34,077 nucleotides of DNA from Pseudomonadota bacterium (GCA_030917925.1 JAUPTV010000121.1:1-34077), one strand, 5' to 3'; shown: positions 23,180 to 32,717, numbered from the stretch's first letter. Numbers and translations: made by a program. The notes: a model not told the origin generated them from the sequence alone.

Positions 23180-23971
23180 TCAGGGCCGACCGACGGCTTT
23201 CGATGCCTTATCCTTGCCGCCTGCCAACATTTCCGCTAACTGCGTCGGCGGTACATAACCGGGCAACATCTCGCCGTCTTCCAGAATCATGCTGGGCGTC
23301 CCCCGCACCCCGAGTTTTTGCCCCAGTTCATACTGGGCCTGCACCTGATTGTCGCAGGTCTTGTTTTCGATGGCTTCGCCTTGTTTGGCCTTGGTCATCG
23401 CTTCTGCCCGGTCGTCGGCGCACCAGACGGAAATTGCTTTGTTGAAGGACTCGGAGCCTACACCTTCACGCGGGAACAGCAGGTAGCGTATTTTGATGCC
23501 TTCCTTGTTATATTCCGCCATCTGACTGTGCATCTTGCGGCAGTAACCACAATCAATATCTGTGAAGATCGTCACGGTGTGCTTGACGGGTCCTTCCGGG
23601 GCGAAAATCACCATATCCTTCTCGCTGAGCGCCGCAACCGCCTTACCCCGCAACTCCCCGCGCCGACTATCGGTCAGATTGGCGCGGGAGCCAAGGTCCA
23701 ATAGATCGCCCTGCACGACAAAGCGACCATCCTCGCTCAGATACAGCACCTGACCGCCGATGACGACTTCAAACAATCCGGGAATCACGGAAGGTATGAC
23801 GCTATCCGGTTTGGCACCATTCAAGGCGGCTTGCAGTGGGGTGAGGTTGGGTTGTTTGAGGGTTGCGGTGGCGGCAGGATTCGGTGCTGGCGCTGCCTCC
23901 GGTTTAGCATCGTCAGCGGCCAGCGTGCCCGTCGCATAAAGGGCCGCAGCAATCAACAGAGTTTTACGCAT
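23180..23971 (-). CDS. dsbC: DsbC-family periplasmic disulfide isomerase
   Basis: A 263-residue exported protein. The signal peptide MRKTLLIAAALYATGTLAA is followed by an Ala/Pro-rich linker, a dimerisation domain of the DsbC_N type (VIPGLFEVVIGGQVLYLSEDG) and a thioredoxin-fold domain with active site CGYC at 141-144 (FTDIDCGYCRKMH) and the cis-proline near GTPSMILEDG. A second Cys pair (one in SVWCADD, one in NKTCDN) matches the structural disulfide of DsbC. The enzyme rearranges wrong disulfides in the periplasm and is kept reduced by DsbD, which is not in the window. It is transcribed divergently from queA. The Ala/Pro linker is longer than in E. coli. Confidence 0.92.
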   Translation of the reverse strand: MRKTLLIAAALYATGTLAADDAKPEAAPAPNPAATATLKQPNLTPLQAALNGAKPDSVIPSVIPGLFEVVIGGQVLYLSEDGRFVVQGDLLDLGSRANLTDSRRGELRGKAVAALSEKDMVIFAPEGPVKHTVTIFTDIDCGYCRKMHSQMAEYNKEGIKIRYLLFPREGVGSESFNKAISVWCADDRAEAMTKAKQGEAIENKTCDNQVQAQYELGQKLGVRGTPSMILEDGEMLPGYVPPTQLAEMLAGGKDKASKAVGRP

Positions 23972-24085
23972 TTCAATAATCCATGTGATGACGAAAGAAT
24001 GATGAATTCAGAGTTTAGCCCAAGGTCAGGGTTCCACAATGATCAAACGGCCGGAGAAGCGCAAGCCGGCCTGAGTCCTGGGACC
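23972..24085. promoter_or_regulatory. Divergent promoter region dsbC / queA
   Basis: 114 bases lie between the two divergent start codons; both promoters must be here unless queA starts further upstream in its open frame. No clear box pair is seen. The queA ATG at 24086 has only GGGA 3 bases before it. Confidence 0.4.
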
Positions 24086-25126
24086 ATGCCGCGCCGCCAG
24101 GATTTTGCTTTCGCTTTGCCGCCGGAACTGATCGCGCAATACCCGCCGGTTCAGCGCAGCGACAGCCGGTTGCTGACCCTGGAGGGTGCGACCGGAGCAC
24201 TCAGCGACCGGCTATTCCGCGAATTGCCAACCTTGCTACAGCCCGGTGATCGGCTGGTCTTCAACGATACGCGGGTGATTCCGGCCCGGCTGTCCGGCCG
24301 CAAGGCCACTGGCGGGCGGTTCACATTGCTGGTTGAGCGCCTGTTGGACGAGCACCGGGCGCTGGTGCAGATTCGCGCCGGTAAAGCGCCCAGGCCCGGC
24401 GGACAGTTGCACTTCGACGCTGGCTTTACCGCGACTGTTCTCGGTCGTCAGGCCGATCTGTTTGAAATTCGCCTGGAGGGTGACGCCGCGTGGCTGCCAC
24501 TGCTGGAGCAGCATGGCCGATTGCCGCTGCCGCCGTACATCACCCGTGAACCGACCGAGGCCGACCATGCGCGTTATCAAACGGTTTATGCCCGCTGGCC
24601 GGGCGCAGTCGCCGCACCTACCGCCGGTCTGCATTTCGACCAGGCGCTGCTTGACCAGTTGGCGGAACAGGGCATCGCGCAAACCTTCATTACCCTGCAT
24701 GTCGGGGCCGGCACCTTCCAGCCGCTGCGCGTGGAGCGGATTGAAGACCATGTGATGCACACCGAATGGCTCGAAGTCAGCCCAGCGGCGTGTGCGCAGA
24801 TTCGAACCACACAGGCCCAGGGCGGACGCATCATCGCCGTGGGCACTACGGTAACGCGGGCGCTGGAAACAGCGACTGGGGAAGATGGCGTTTTGCAACC
24901 CTGGACGGGCGAGACGGACATTTTTATCTATCCTGGCTACCGCTTCCGGTGTGTTGATGCGCTGATTACCAACTTTCACCTGCCGGAATCCACGCTGTTG
25001 ATGCTGGTCGCCGCCTTCGCCGGTCACGCGGAAATTCTGCGCGCTTACCGTCATGCGGTGGCACAACGCTACCGGTTTTTCAGTTACGGCGACGCCATGT
25101 TCCTTACTCGTCGGCCTGTCGCTTGA
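24086..25126 (+). CDS. queA: S-adenosylmethionine:tRNA ribosyltransferase-isomerase
   Basis: A 346-residue enzyme that transfers and isomerises the ribose of S-adenosylmethionine to 7-aminomethyl-7-deazaguanine in tRNA, forming epoxyqueuosine. Family stretches are [15 protein letters not shown] at the start, [50 protein letters not shown], and [17 protein letters not shown] near the end. Length is close to the E. coli protein (356). The frame is open back to 23831, but it begins to match the family at the ATG at 24086. htpX begins 55 bases after its stop. tgt, the usual partner, is not seen in the window. Confidence 0.96.
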   Translation: MPRRQDFAFALPPELIAQYPPVQRSDSRLLTLEGATGALSDRLFRELPTLLQPGDRLVFNDTRVIPARLSGRKATGGRFTLLVERLLDEHRALVQIRAGKAPRPGGQLHFDAGFTATVLGRQADLFEIRLEGDAAWLPLLEQHGRLPLPPYITREPTEADHARYQTVYARWPGAVAAPTAGLHFDQALLDQLAEQGIAQTFITLHVGAGTFQPLRVERIEDHVMHTEWLEVSPAACAQIRTTQAQGGRIIAVGTTVTRALETATGEDGVLQPWTGETDIFIYPGYRFRCVDALITNFHLPESTLLMLVAAFAGHAEILRAYRHAVAQRYRFFSYGDAMFLTRRPVA

Positions 25127-25147
25127 AAATTCCCACAGCGCCTATAG
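25122..25147 (+). promoter_or_regulatory. Possible heat-shock-type promoter before htpX
   Basis: CTTGAAA (25122-25128) matches a sigma-32 -35 box. A GCCTATAG segment (25140-25147) lies near the expected distance for the -10 box but fits only loosely. It overlaps the queA stop. htpX is a heat-shock gene in E. coli, which makes this plausible; the -10 match is poor. Confidence 0.3.
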
Positions 25148-25181
25148 AGTTACCCCTATCTTTATCAACGAGTACACAGCC

Positions 25182-26063
25182 ATGAAACGTATTTTGCTGT
25201 TTGTCACGACCAATCTGGCAGTGGTGGTCTTGCTGGGCATCGTCGCTCGACTGCTGGGCGTTGACCGTTTTCTGTACCAGACCGGCCTGAATCTCCCCAG
25301 CCTGCTGATCTTCTCAGCGGTCTTCGGCATGGGCGGTTCCGTCATTTCGCTGCTGATGTCGAAATGGATGGCAAAACGGTCAGTGGGCGCGGAAGTGATT
25401 GAACAGCCCCGCAACCAGGCTGAGAAGTGGCTGGTGGAGACCGTTCGCCGCCAGGCGGAAGGCGCGGGCATCGGGATGCCGGAAGTGGCAATTTACCAGT
25501 CGCCGGAACCGAACGCTTTCGCCACCGGTGCCAGCCGCAATAACGCCCTGGTCGCGGTCAGCACCGGCCTGCTGGAGCAAATGAGCGCTGAGGAAGTAGA
25601 AGCGGTATTGGGCCACGAAGTCAGCCACGTCGCTAACGGCGATATGGTGACGCTAACTTTGCTACAAGGCGTGCTTAATACTTTCGTTATCGCCCTGTCG
25701 CGGGTTATCGGCTATGCGGTCGATCAAGCCCTGTCGCGGGGCCAGTCATCACGCGGTCCCGGCATCGGCTATTACCTGACCAGCATGGTCATGGAAATCC
25801 TGTTTGGCTTCCTGGCCTCGTTGATCGTCATGGGGTTCAGTCGCCATCGGGAATTTCATGCCGACGCTGGCGGAGCGCGGTTGGCAGGGCGCGGCAAGAT
25901 GATCGCCGCGTTGGAGCGATTGCAACAGTTGCATGAACCGTCACAACTGCCCTCGCAAATGGCGGCTTTCGGCATCAATGGCGGTCTGGGCACTGGTCTG
26001 CGTAAACTGTTGATGACCCATCCGCCGCTAGAAGAACGGATTGCCGCATTACGGCAGGCATAG
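25182..26063 (+). CDS. htpX: Membrane protease HtpX
   Basis: A 293-residue M48-family zinc metalloprotease of the inner membrane, exactly the E. coli length. Two N-terminal helices (about 4-25 and 36-55) are followed by a cytosolic catalytic domain with the HExxH motif in [16 protein letters not shown] further glutamate ligand is expected in [15 protein letters not shown], and two more hydrophobic segments lie in between (about 160-180 and 195-217). It degrades damaged membrane proteins, overlapping FtsH. The ATG at 25182 begins [11 protein letters not shown], the family start, although the frame is open into queA. Confidence 0.96.
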   Translation: MKRILLFVTTNLAVVVLLGIVARLLGVDRFLYQTGLNLPSLLIFSAVFGMGGSVISLLMSKWMAKRSVGAEVIEQPRNQAEKWLVETVRRQAEGAGIGMPEVAIYQSPEPNAFATGASRNNALVAVSTGLLEQMSAEEVEAVLGHEVSHVANGDMVTLTLLQGVLNTFVIALSRVIGYAVDQALSRGQSSRGPGIGYYLTSMVMEILFGFLASLIVMGFSRHREFHADAGGARLAGRGKMIAALERLQQLHEPSQLPSQMAAFGINGGLGTGLRKLLMTHPPLEERIAALRQA

Positions 26064-26091
26064 GTCAGCTTGGTGTCTGACCACTGACCAC

Positions 26092-28194
26092 TCACCCAGC
26101 GTACTGACGGAAATCGAAGTCCAGATGTGCGCTGGCGTCCGCCACCATGGTGCCTTGCACCAGGGTGACGCCAAATTGCCAGATACTGGCCATTTGCGGC
26201 GCGGTCGTCACCCCGGCGGCGACTACCCGGATTTTCAGATCGTGGGCCTGTTGCGCCAGGCCAGCCATCGCCTGCCGACTGTTCTCATCCTTGGCCTTGG
26301 CCAGTCGCTCAATCAGGCTACCATCCAGTTTGATATAGTCCGGCAACAATTCCCGCAATAGGCGCTCGGAATGTGGCTTGCCGCCAAAATGGGACAGGGC
26401 CAGGCCACAGCCCATCTCCCGCAAACGACCGCGTAACATTCGAGTTTCATCAAAGCTCTCATCGGCGTCATCTTCCTTGATCTCGAACACCAATAGCGAA
26501 CAAGCCAGCCGGCTTTCCTTGAATCGCTTGATCAGCCAGTCCAGAAAATCCTTGTCAGAAAGCGAATTGCGTGACAGCCGGACAAACAGCGCGGGTGGTT
26601 TTTCGCCGTGTTTGTGTATTTCAATCAGCGCTGCCATTCCCCGGAGGATGGTCCATTTATCCAGAGTGTTCATCATGCCGTAGCGCACCGCGACACCGCC
26701 CAGTTTGTCGATAGATTGATGATGGTTTTCCTCATCGACGAGCCGTAGGTAAACTTTATAGCGGGCTTCTTCAGCATTTTCAAAACTCACAATTGGCTGA
26801 TAATTCAGCACAAAGCGGCCTTTAGCCAGTGCTTCCTTGAGCTGGTGGATGGCCGCTTCATCTTCTTCAAGGATCGTGTCGGCGACGCCTTGACTGCGCT
26901 GGCTTTGCTCGACGGGCGGCGTATAAATCTCAACCTGATTGCCGCCTTTCTGGCGGGCCGCCTCGCAAGCACGATCAGCGCGGGACAGGACTTGCAGAAC
27001 GCTTTCATGACTGCCATGCGCATCGTAGACGCCAATGCAGCAGGTCGTGGTGAACAGTTTGCTGTTCATTTGGAAGCTGTGTTCCGCAACAGTCTGGCGG
27101 ATGCCTTCTGCCAGGGCATGCGGGTCTGTCGCGGAACGGGCCGGCAGATAAACCACAAACACCTCGCTGGCGAAGCAGGCCGCCATATCATCCGGGGCCA
27201 GCATCGGCTTGAGGAGATGGGCAGCTTCGCGCATGAACACTTCAAGGGCGTCAAAGCCCATGGTGTAGCGGATGGTGGAATAGTCCGTGAACAGAATGTA
27301 CAGCACCGCGCCATCATGGTCGATTTCCAGCGCTTCAAGGAAAAATCGCCGACTGTAAAGCCCCGTCACCGTGTCAAACTTGAGCATCTCCTCCAGTTGC
27401 TGGTTATACGGACTTTTTTCCGGTGTCGCATCGCGGACGATGATCTGGGTGCAGGGTTCATCATTCATCCGGGTTGGGGCGCATTCCAGCAGAATCGGAA
27501 AGGTCTGGCCGTTACTGCGCAAGCCCACCAGTTCCACCGGCTCGATAGCCTTACCCGAACGAATACTGCGGCGCAGTACGCTTTTCAACGCATCCCGGTA
27601 GCCGGGCGGGACCATATGCACCAACTGGATATGGGCCAGATCTTCCTTGCTTCCGTAGCTGAACAGGCGCAAGTAAGCCGGATTGGCGTAGGTATGAACG
27701 CCTTCATGAATGTAGGCAATGGCTTCCTGGATATTTTCCAGCAAAGCCTGGGTGCGCACTTCGCCTTCCTTGAAGCGCACTTCAAACGATTGCTGACGCT
27801 TGCGATCCCGCAAGTGGCGTAATTCCTTATGGATCGCCGCTACTAGATGATCAGCGTCGTCGAGATAGAAATAATTGTCAGCGCCTTCTTCCAGCAGACG
27901 GGCCGGACGGGGTTCCTGGCGATGATCATCATCCACTACGGCGATGATCGGAATATCCACCTGGGCTTCGGCTACCATCAGCCGCACCTCAGCGACAGAC
28001 GGTAAATCATCCGCCAAGCGCAACAGGATTAAATCCAGCGGTTGATAATCCACCGTGCTGCGGATTTCTTCGGCCTGATCAGTCTGGGTTAATTGGATTC
28101 GATAGCCATCGCCGGACAGGGTTTTCGCAATGTGTTCGATATCGGATCGGGAGCGATCCACGATCAACAAATTCACAAGAGAAGGTTCAGACAC
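26092..28194 (-). CDS. FimX-like degenerate REC-PAS-GGDEF-EAL protein
   Basis: A protein of about 700 residues that looks like a cyclic-di-GMP receptor, not an enzyme. The N-terminal REC domain (about 5-130) lacks the phospho-acceptor aspartate: the strand reads DLILLRLADD. A PAS domain (about 150-255) follows, then a GGDEF domain whose active site reads ASEVF. In the EAL domain, Y-K-V-Y-L-R-L replaces E-x-L-x-R and SHFGGKP replaces DDFG, so metal ligands are missing. The layout matches FimX, which binds cyclic-di-GMP through its dead EAL domain and controls type IV pili. No pilus gene is nearby. The frame can begin at TTG 28203, but GTG 28194 has AGAGG 9 bases upstream and is preferred. epmB ends 51 bases upstream. 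Confidence 0.85.
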   Translation of the reverse strand: MSEPSLVNLLIVDRSRSDIEHIAKTLSGDGYRIQLTQTDQAEEIRSTVDYQPLDLILLRLADDLPSVAEVRLMVAEAQVDIPIIAVVDDDHRQEPRPARLLEEGADNYFYLDDADHLVAAIHKELRHLRDRKRQQSFEVRFKEGEVRTQALLENIQEAIAYIHEGVHTYANPAYLRLFSYGSKEDLAHIQLVHMVPPGYRDALKSVLRRSIRSGKAIEPVELVGLRSNGQTFPILLECAPTRMNDEPCTQIIVRDATPEKSPYNQQLEEMLKFDTVTGLYSRRFFLEALEIDHDGAVLYILFTDYSTIRYTMGFDALEVFMREAAHLLKPMLAPDDMAACFASEVFVVYLPARSATDPHALAEGIRQTVAEHSFQMNSKLFTTTCCIGVYDAHGSHESVLQVLSRADRACEAARQKGGNQVEIYTPPVEQSQRSQGVADTILEEDEAAIHQLKEALAKGRFVLNYQPIVSFENAEEARYKVYLRLVDEENHHQSIDKLGGVAVRYGMMNTLDKWTILRGMAALIEIHKHGEKPPALFVRLSRNSLSDKDFLDWLIKRFKESRLACSLLVFEIKEDDADESFDETRMLRGRLREMGCGLALSHFGGKPHSERLLRELLPDYIKLDGSLIERLAKAKDENSRQAMAGLAQQAHDLKIRVVAAGVTTAPQMASIWQFGVTLVQGTMVADASAHLDFDFRQYAG

Positions 28195-28245
28195 GCGTTC
28201 CAACCTCTGCTGGGGGCCAAGACCTGAACAGGAAATCGGGCGTCA

Positions 28246-29262
28246 TCAGCGGCATGTCTCAACCGGGGTTTTGGCCATCTGTCCCGATTGTTCCCGCACC
28301 AGCCGGGGCATCAGATAGCCCGGCAATCGTTGACGCAACTTATTCATAATAGCTAATGCTACTGGTTCTTTCACTTCAAAATGCGCCGCGCCGCAGACCG
28401 GGTCCAGCAGGTGCAGGTAGTAGGGCAACACGCGGGCGGCAAACAGCGTCTCGCTGAGCGTCGCCAGGGTGTCCGGCGCATCGTTCACCCCGCGCAGCAA
28501 CACCGTTTGATTCAGCAGGGTTGCGCCGATTCCGGCCAACTGGTTCAGAGCCACATTGACCTCCTCATTAATTTCCTGCGGATGGTTGGCGTGAATCACC
28601 ACCACCCGCTGCAACCGGGTCTGACTCAGTACGTCCAGCAACCCGGCATCAATGCGTTCGGGCAACACCACCGGAATACGACTGTGGATGCGCAAGCGCT
28701 GTAGATGCGGAATGAGCTCCAGCGCCGCCAGTAACCCGCCCAAGCGTCGGTCAGATAGCGCCAGCGGATCGCCGCCGCTCAAAATTACTTCGCGGATGCT
28801 GGCATCGCCGGCCAGATAAGCCAGCGCCGGTCGCCAGGCATCCATGCCCGCCTGGTGTTGCATGTAGGGAAATTCCCGGCGAAAGCAGTAACGGCAATGA
28901 ACGGCGCAGGCTCCCGTCACGATCAACAGGGCGCGGCCCGCGTATTTGTGCAGAACGCCAGGAACGACTTGCGCCGCCTGCTCGTTGAGGGGGTCGGCGA
29001 CAAATCCTGGCGTGGATGCCAATTCATCGGCCAGCGGGAGTATTTGCCGCAACAGTGGATCGTCGGGGTCGCCCATCCGCATCCGGGCGACGAAACCACG
29101 CGGCGCTCGCAAGGGGAATCGGGCGGCAGCGGCCTGGGCGGCGGGCAACAGCGTGGGATCGAGGTTCAGTCGTTGCCACAATTCATCCGGATCGCGGATC
29201 GCGTCAGCGAAAGCGGCTGACCAACGCGGAGTCTGACGGGAAAGTCCCTTTGCAGTTATCAT
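28246..29262 (-). CDS. epmB: EF-P beta-lysylation protein EpmB (lysine 2,3-aminomutase-like)
   Basis: A 338-residue radical-SAM enzyme converting (S)-alpha-lysine to (R)-beta-lysine, the donor for EF-P modification. The iron-sulfur motif CxxxCxxC is CAVHCRYC (residues about 118-125) and SGGDPL follows. The PLP site is expected in the C-terminal region, where LLRGVND and [12 protein letters not shown] match aminomutase stretches. The size suits EpmB rather than the longer catabolic lysine aminomutases, and the divergent efp starts 46 bases away, which supports the assignment. epmA follows efp after one intervening gene, so the synthesis and ligation steps both lie here. Confidence 0.95.
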   Translation of the reverse strand: MITAKGLSRQTPRWSAAFADAIRDPDELWQRLNLDPTLLPAAQAAAARFPLRAPRGFVARMRMGDPDDPLLRQILPLADELASTPGFVADPLNEQAAQVVPGVLHKYAGRALLIVTGACAVHCRYCFRREFPYMQHQAGMDAWRPALAYLAGDASIREVILSGGDPLALSDRRLGGLLAALELIPHLQRLRIHSRIPVVLPERIDAGLLDVLSQTRLQRVVVIHANHPQEINEEVNVALNQLAGIGATLLNQTVLLRGVNDAPDTLATLSETLFAARVLPYYLHLLDPVCGAAHFEVKEPVALAIMNKLRQRLPGYLMPRLVREQSGQMAKTPVETCR

Positions 29263-29308
29263 ATTGAGTTTTTACGACTCTCTACATTCAAATCAAGGCG
29301 GGTTTTAC
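29263..29308. promoter_or_regulatory. Short divergent promoter region epmB / efp
   Basis: Only 46 bases lie between the two ATGs, so both transcripts probably start within this gap or inside the opposite gene. The sequence is moderately AT-rich. AAGGCGGG (29295-29302) supplies the efp ribosome site. Confidence 0.5.
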
Positions 29309-29878
29309 ATGGCGAACTATAGTACCAATGAATTCAAGAGCGGGCTGAAGATCATGCTGGATGGCGATCCCTACGCCATTGTGGAAAATGAATTCGTCAA
29401 ACCCGGCAAAGGTCAGGCGTTCAACCGGGTCAAGGTGCGCAATCTGAAAACCGGGCGCACCATCGAACGCACCTTCAAGTCTGGCGATACGGCGGAAGGC
29501 GCGGATGTCGTCGATGTGGAATTGCAATATCTCTACAACGATGGTGAATACTGGCATTTCATGGATCAGCAAAGCTTCGAGCAGTTGACCGCCGACGCCG
29601 CGGCGATGGGCGATTCGGCGCAATGGTTGAAGGAAGAAGCAATTTGTCAGGTGACGTTGTGGAACGGCGTTCCGCTGAGTGTCGCACCGCCCAATTTCGT
29701 CATCATGACCATCGTGGAAACCGATCCCGGCCTGCGCGGCGATACCTCGGGCGGTGGCGGCAAACCGGCCAAACTGGAAACCGGTGCCGTGGTTCGCGTG
29801 CCGCTGTTTGTCCAGAGCGGCGAGGTTATCAAGATTGACACTCGCACCGGCGAATACGTTTCACGGGTCAAAGAGTAA
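29309..29878 (+). CDS. efp: Elongation factor P
   Basis: A 189-residue translation factor that rescues ribosomes stalled at consecutive prolines. It begins [14 protein letters not shown]. The modified loop is KPGKGQAF, with the target lysine at position 34, as in the E. coli protein; K34 rather than R32 fits the EpmA/EpmB pathway whose genes flank it. Domain II/III stretches such as [11 protein letters not shown] and [15 protein letters not shown] are intact. The frame is open slightly upstream, but the ATG at 29309 matches the family and has AAGGCGGG before it. Confidence 0.97.
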   Translation: MANYSTNEFKSGLKIMLDGDPYAIVENEFVKPGKGQAFNRVKVRNLKTGRTIERTFKSGDTAEGADVVDVELQYLYNDGEYWHFMDQQSFEQLTADAAAMGDSAQWLKEEAICQVTLWNGVPLSVAPPNFVIMTIVETDPGLRGDTSGGGGKPAKLETGAVVRVPLFVQSGEVIKIDTRTGEYVSRVKE

Positions 29879-29890
29879 GGAAATGCGGTT

Positions 29891-31690
29891 ATGACCCCCT
29901 ACACGATCAACGATCTTGAACATGCGGATACCGGTCATGCAATCCAGGTGGCTGATCGGGTCTGGTGGGTCGGACACCAGCAGGAAAACGATATTTTTCA
30001 ATGCCATGTTTATCTCATTGAACAGGGCGATCAATCGGTGTTGTTCGATCCCGGTTCGGTGCTGACTTTTCGGTACACCCTGCGCAAGATCGAAGAAATC
30101 ATCCCGTTTACGCACATCCGCTATTTTGTTTGCCACCATCAGGATCCCGATATTACCAGCGCGTTGCCATTGATCGACCAACTCATCAGCCGGGATGATG
30201 CGGTGCTGGTGACGCATTGGCGGACGCAGATGCTGGTTAAGCATTACGGGTTGCAGAAACTACCGTTTTGGCTGGTGGAGGAGCATGGCTGGAAACTGGC
30301 GCTGGAGGATCGGCAGGTCGATTTCATCTTTACGCCCTACGCGCATTTTCCGGGGGCAATCTGCACGTTTGATCCAGTCACCCGGGTGCTGTTTTCCAGC
30401 GACCTGTTTGGCGGGCTGACGCCGGAGTTTTCCCTGGTCGCCCGGGATGAAAGCTATTTCGAGGCGTTGCGGCCTTTCCATGAACATTACATGCCCAGCC
30501 GCGACATTCTGGGGTATGCGCTGCGGGCTATTGAACGCTACCCGGTGCGGCTCATCGCCCCGCAGCATGGCTCGATCATTCCGGAACGGTTGGTCCGGTT
30601 CATGATGGATCAACTGAAAACCCTGGAGTGCGGGTTGTATTTGATCGCACGCGGCGATACGGACATTCAGAAGCTGTCCCAACTCAATCAGACGCTGCGC
30701 GATATTATGCACACCATGCTGATCTACCGGGATTTCCGCGACATCGTTAAAAATCTGCTGGAGATCACCCAGCGATTGCTACCGGCCATTTCACTGGAAT
30801 TCTATGCCCGACTGGATGATCAGCGGGTGCTGCATCTTTCCCCGGAAAGTCGCTATCGGGGTGTTGAAGAAGCCGTGCGCCCCCCGTCGGTAGCCCGGAT
30901 TCTCGACCTGGATCATAAGCAATGGGAAGAGTTGAACACGGCTAACGTGGTGGAATTCATGCTGGCCAGCGATGACGACGATACCCCGATACTGATGGTT
31001 CCGCTGTTCTCACCGGCCAGGGGTACGGCGCAAGCCGTCGCGATCATTCATCTGGCAGAACGAGTGGTTGCTAATGACGATCTGCGGCAGATCATTGAAC
31101 AGATGAGCGTCCCTTTGCAGGTTGCGGTGGAGCGGGAAGTCATTTACCGCCAACTGGATATGGAGCGGCAACAGATTTATGAGCGCTCGATCCGCGATCC
31201 ACTGACCGGGCTGTTTACCCGGATTTATATGCAGGAGGTCGTCCAGCGGTTGTGTGATATTCAGGATCGCAGTCCTGGCAATCAGGTGGCGGTGCTGATG
31301 CTGGATATTGATCATTTCAAGAGCGTAAATGATACCTACGGCCATAACCAGGGCGATGTGGTGTTGCGCCAGGTGGCAGGGACGATCCTGGAGACGGTGC
31401 GGAGCAGCGATATTCCAGTGCGGCTCGGCGGTGAAGAATTCGCCATTTTCGTCGTGGGCGAATCGGTGGTCAGCGCTGCCCCGTTTGCTGAACGGTTACG
31501 GATGGAAATTGCCGCGCTCCGTTTCGAGGGACCCTTGGCTGATCGTACCGTGACGGTCAGCATTGGCGTTGCGATTCGTCAGGCTCAGGAAGCGTTGCTG
31601 GATTTGATCCAGCGAGCTGATACGGCGCTGTATGACGCTAAACATGGCGGACGCAATCGGGTATGCATGGCGCTGGAGGGTGAGGTTTAG
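29891..31690 (+). CDS. Diiron ODP-domain (metallo-beta-lactamase fold) diguanylate cyclase
   Basis: A 599-residue soluble protein. Residues about 15-245 form a metallo-beta-lactamase fold close to the oxygen-binding diiron (ODP) domain of flavodiiron proteins. Likely metal ligands are H83, D85 and D87 in HHQDPD, H152 in YAHFPG, D171 in FSSDLFG and H226 in PQHGS, with spacing similar to flavodiiron enzymes. No flavodoxin domain follows. Residues about 260-420 form a GAF-like helical/sheet region, then a GGDEF domain with active site GGEEF at 513-517 and I-site RSSD at 504-507. This predicts cyclic-di-GMP synthesis regulated by oxygen or NO at a diiron site. It starts 12 bases after efp (TAAGGA upstream) and ends 3 bases before epmA, so the three genes are an operon. 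A redox sensor between EF-P and its ligase is unusual. Confidence 0.85.
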   Translation: MTPYTINDLEHADTGHAIQVADRVWWVGHQQENDIFQCHVYLIEQGDQSVLFDPGSVLTFRYTLRKIEEIIPFTHIRYFVCHHQDPDITSALPLIDQLISRDDAVLVTHWRTQMLVKHYGLQKLPFWLVEEHGWKLALEDRQVDFIFTPYAHFPGAICTFDPVTRVLFSSDLFGGLTPEFSLVARDESYFEALRPFHEHYMPSRDILGYALRAIERYPVRLIAPQHGSIIPERLVRFMMDQLKTLECGLYLIARGDTDIQKLSQLNQTLRDIMHTMLIYRDFRDIVKNLLEITQRLLPAISLEFYARLDDQRVLHLSPESRYRGVEEAVRPPSVARILDLDHKQWEELNTANVVEFMLASDDDDTPILMVPLFSPARGTAQAVAIIHLAERVVANDDLRQIIEQMSVPLQVAVEREVIYRQLDMERQQIYERSIRDPLTGLFTRIYMQEVVQRLCDIQDRSPGNQVAVLMLDIDHFKSVNDTYGHNQGDVVLRQVAGTILETVRSSDIPVRLGGEEFAIFVVGESVVSAAPFAERLRMEIAALRFEGPLADRTVTVSIGVAIRQAQEALLDLIQRADTALYDAKHGGRNRVCMALEGEV

Positions 31691-31693
31691 CCC

Positions 31694-32686
31694 GTGATCG
31701 ATGCTTCCACCTGGCGACCTGGTGCTGATCTGGCCACGCTGCGGTTACGCGCTGAATTACTGGCGCGTATCCGGGCGTTTTTTGCGGCGCGGGGTGTGCT
31801 GGAAGTAGAAACGCCCTTGCTGTCAGCCGCCGCCATCACGGATCCGCATTTGGCCAGTTTTGCCACTGTGTATGCCGGGCCGGGGCCGCGCTACGGACAG
31901 ACGCTCTATTTGCAAACTTCCCCGGAATTTCCCATGAAGCGACTGCTGGCGGCGGGCAGCGGTTGTATCTATCAAATCGCCAGGGTGTTCCGCGATGGCG
32001 AAGCGGGGCGTCGGCATAACCCGGAATTTACCCTGCTGGAATGGTATCGGGTCGGCTTCGATCATCACCGGTTGATGGATGAAGTCGCGGAACTGGCGAC
32101 AGCATTGCTGGAAGACCGGTTGCCGCTGGCCGAGCCGGAACGGTTGAGTTATCAGGAGGCGTTTGAGCGGTATCTGGGTTTGAATCCCCATCGGACATCG
32201 GTGACGGAACTGGCGGATTGCGCAGAGCGTTGTGGCGTGTCCATTCCGCCGGGAATGCCGGAAGCGGATGTCGATCCGTGGCTGGATTTGCTGTTGACGC
32301 AACGGATTGAGTCGCAGCTCGGCCAGGGACGATTGTGCTTTATCTACGACTATCCGGCTTCGCAGGCGGCGTTGGCCCGGTTGCGGCCCGGCGATCCTCC
32401 GGTAGGCGAGCGCTTTGAGTTGTACCTGGGCGGGATTGAATTAGCCAATGGCTTTCACGAACTGGGCGATGCGGTGGAACAGCGCCGCCGGTTCGAAGCA
32501 GAGAATGCGGCGCGACAGGCGCAGGGTTTGCCGGTGATGCCGGTGGATGAGCATCTGCTGTCCGCGCTGGCGTCCGGATTGCCGGAGTGTGCCGGGGTCG
32601 CGCTGGGCGTTGATCGGTTAGCGATGCTGGCTGCGGGGAAGACCTCGCTGGCTGAGGCGCTGGCGTTTCCATTTGAGCGGGCATGA
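31694..32686 (+). CDS. epmA: EF-P--(R)-beta-lysine ligase EpmA (PoxA/GenX)
   Basis: A 330-residue class II lysyl-tRNA-synthetase-like enzyme that has no tRNA-binding domain and attaches (R)-beta-lysine to EF-P K34. Motif 1 lies in VEVETPLLS, motif 2 in RVFRDGEAGRRHNPEFTLLEWY, and motif 3 in GVALGVDRLAML. FELYLGGIELANGFHEL belongs to the amino-acid pocket. It starts at GTG 31694 with TGAGG 9 bases upstream. The preceding ODP-GGDEF gene ends three bases before, so both are translated from one transcript with efp. EpmC, which would hydroxylate the lysine, is not in the window. Confidence 0.95.
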   Translation: MIDASTWRPGADLATLRLRAELLARIRAFFAARGVLEVETPLLSAAAITDPHLASFATVYAGPGPRYGQTLYLQTSPEFPMKRLLAAGSGCIYQIARVFRDGEAGRRHNPEFTLLEWYRVGFDHHRLMDEVAELATALLEDRLPLAEPERLSYQEAFERYLGLNPHRTSVTELADCAERCGVSIPPGMPEADVDPWLDLLLTQRIESQLGQGRLCFIYDYPASQAALARLRPGDPPVGERFELYLGGIELANGFHELGDAVEQRRRFEAENAARQAQGLPVMPVDEHLLSALASGLPECAGVALGVDRLAMLAAGKTSLAEALAFPFERA

Positions 32687-32717
32687 TTTTCCCGGATTCA
32701 ACCACTGGATGACCACC

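Noticed and set aside
23831..24085. Upstream extension of the queA frame
   Set aside because: It overlaps the dsbC coding start on the other strand, and QueA homology begins at the ATG at 24086.
25053..25181. Upstream extension of the htpX frame into queA
   Set aside because: HtpX starts at [11 protein letters not shown]; the extension only re-reads the queA end in another frame.
26845..27822. Plus-strand frame of 325 codons opposite the FimX-like gene
   Set aside because: Antisense to REC-PAS-GGDEF-EAL coding sequence; composition of a shadow frame.
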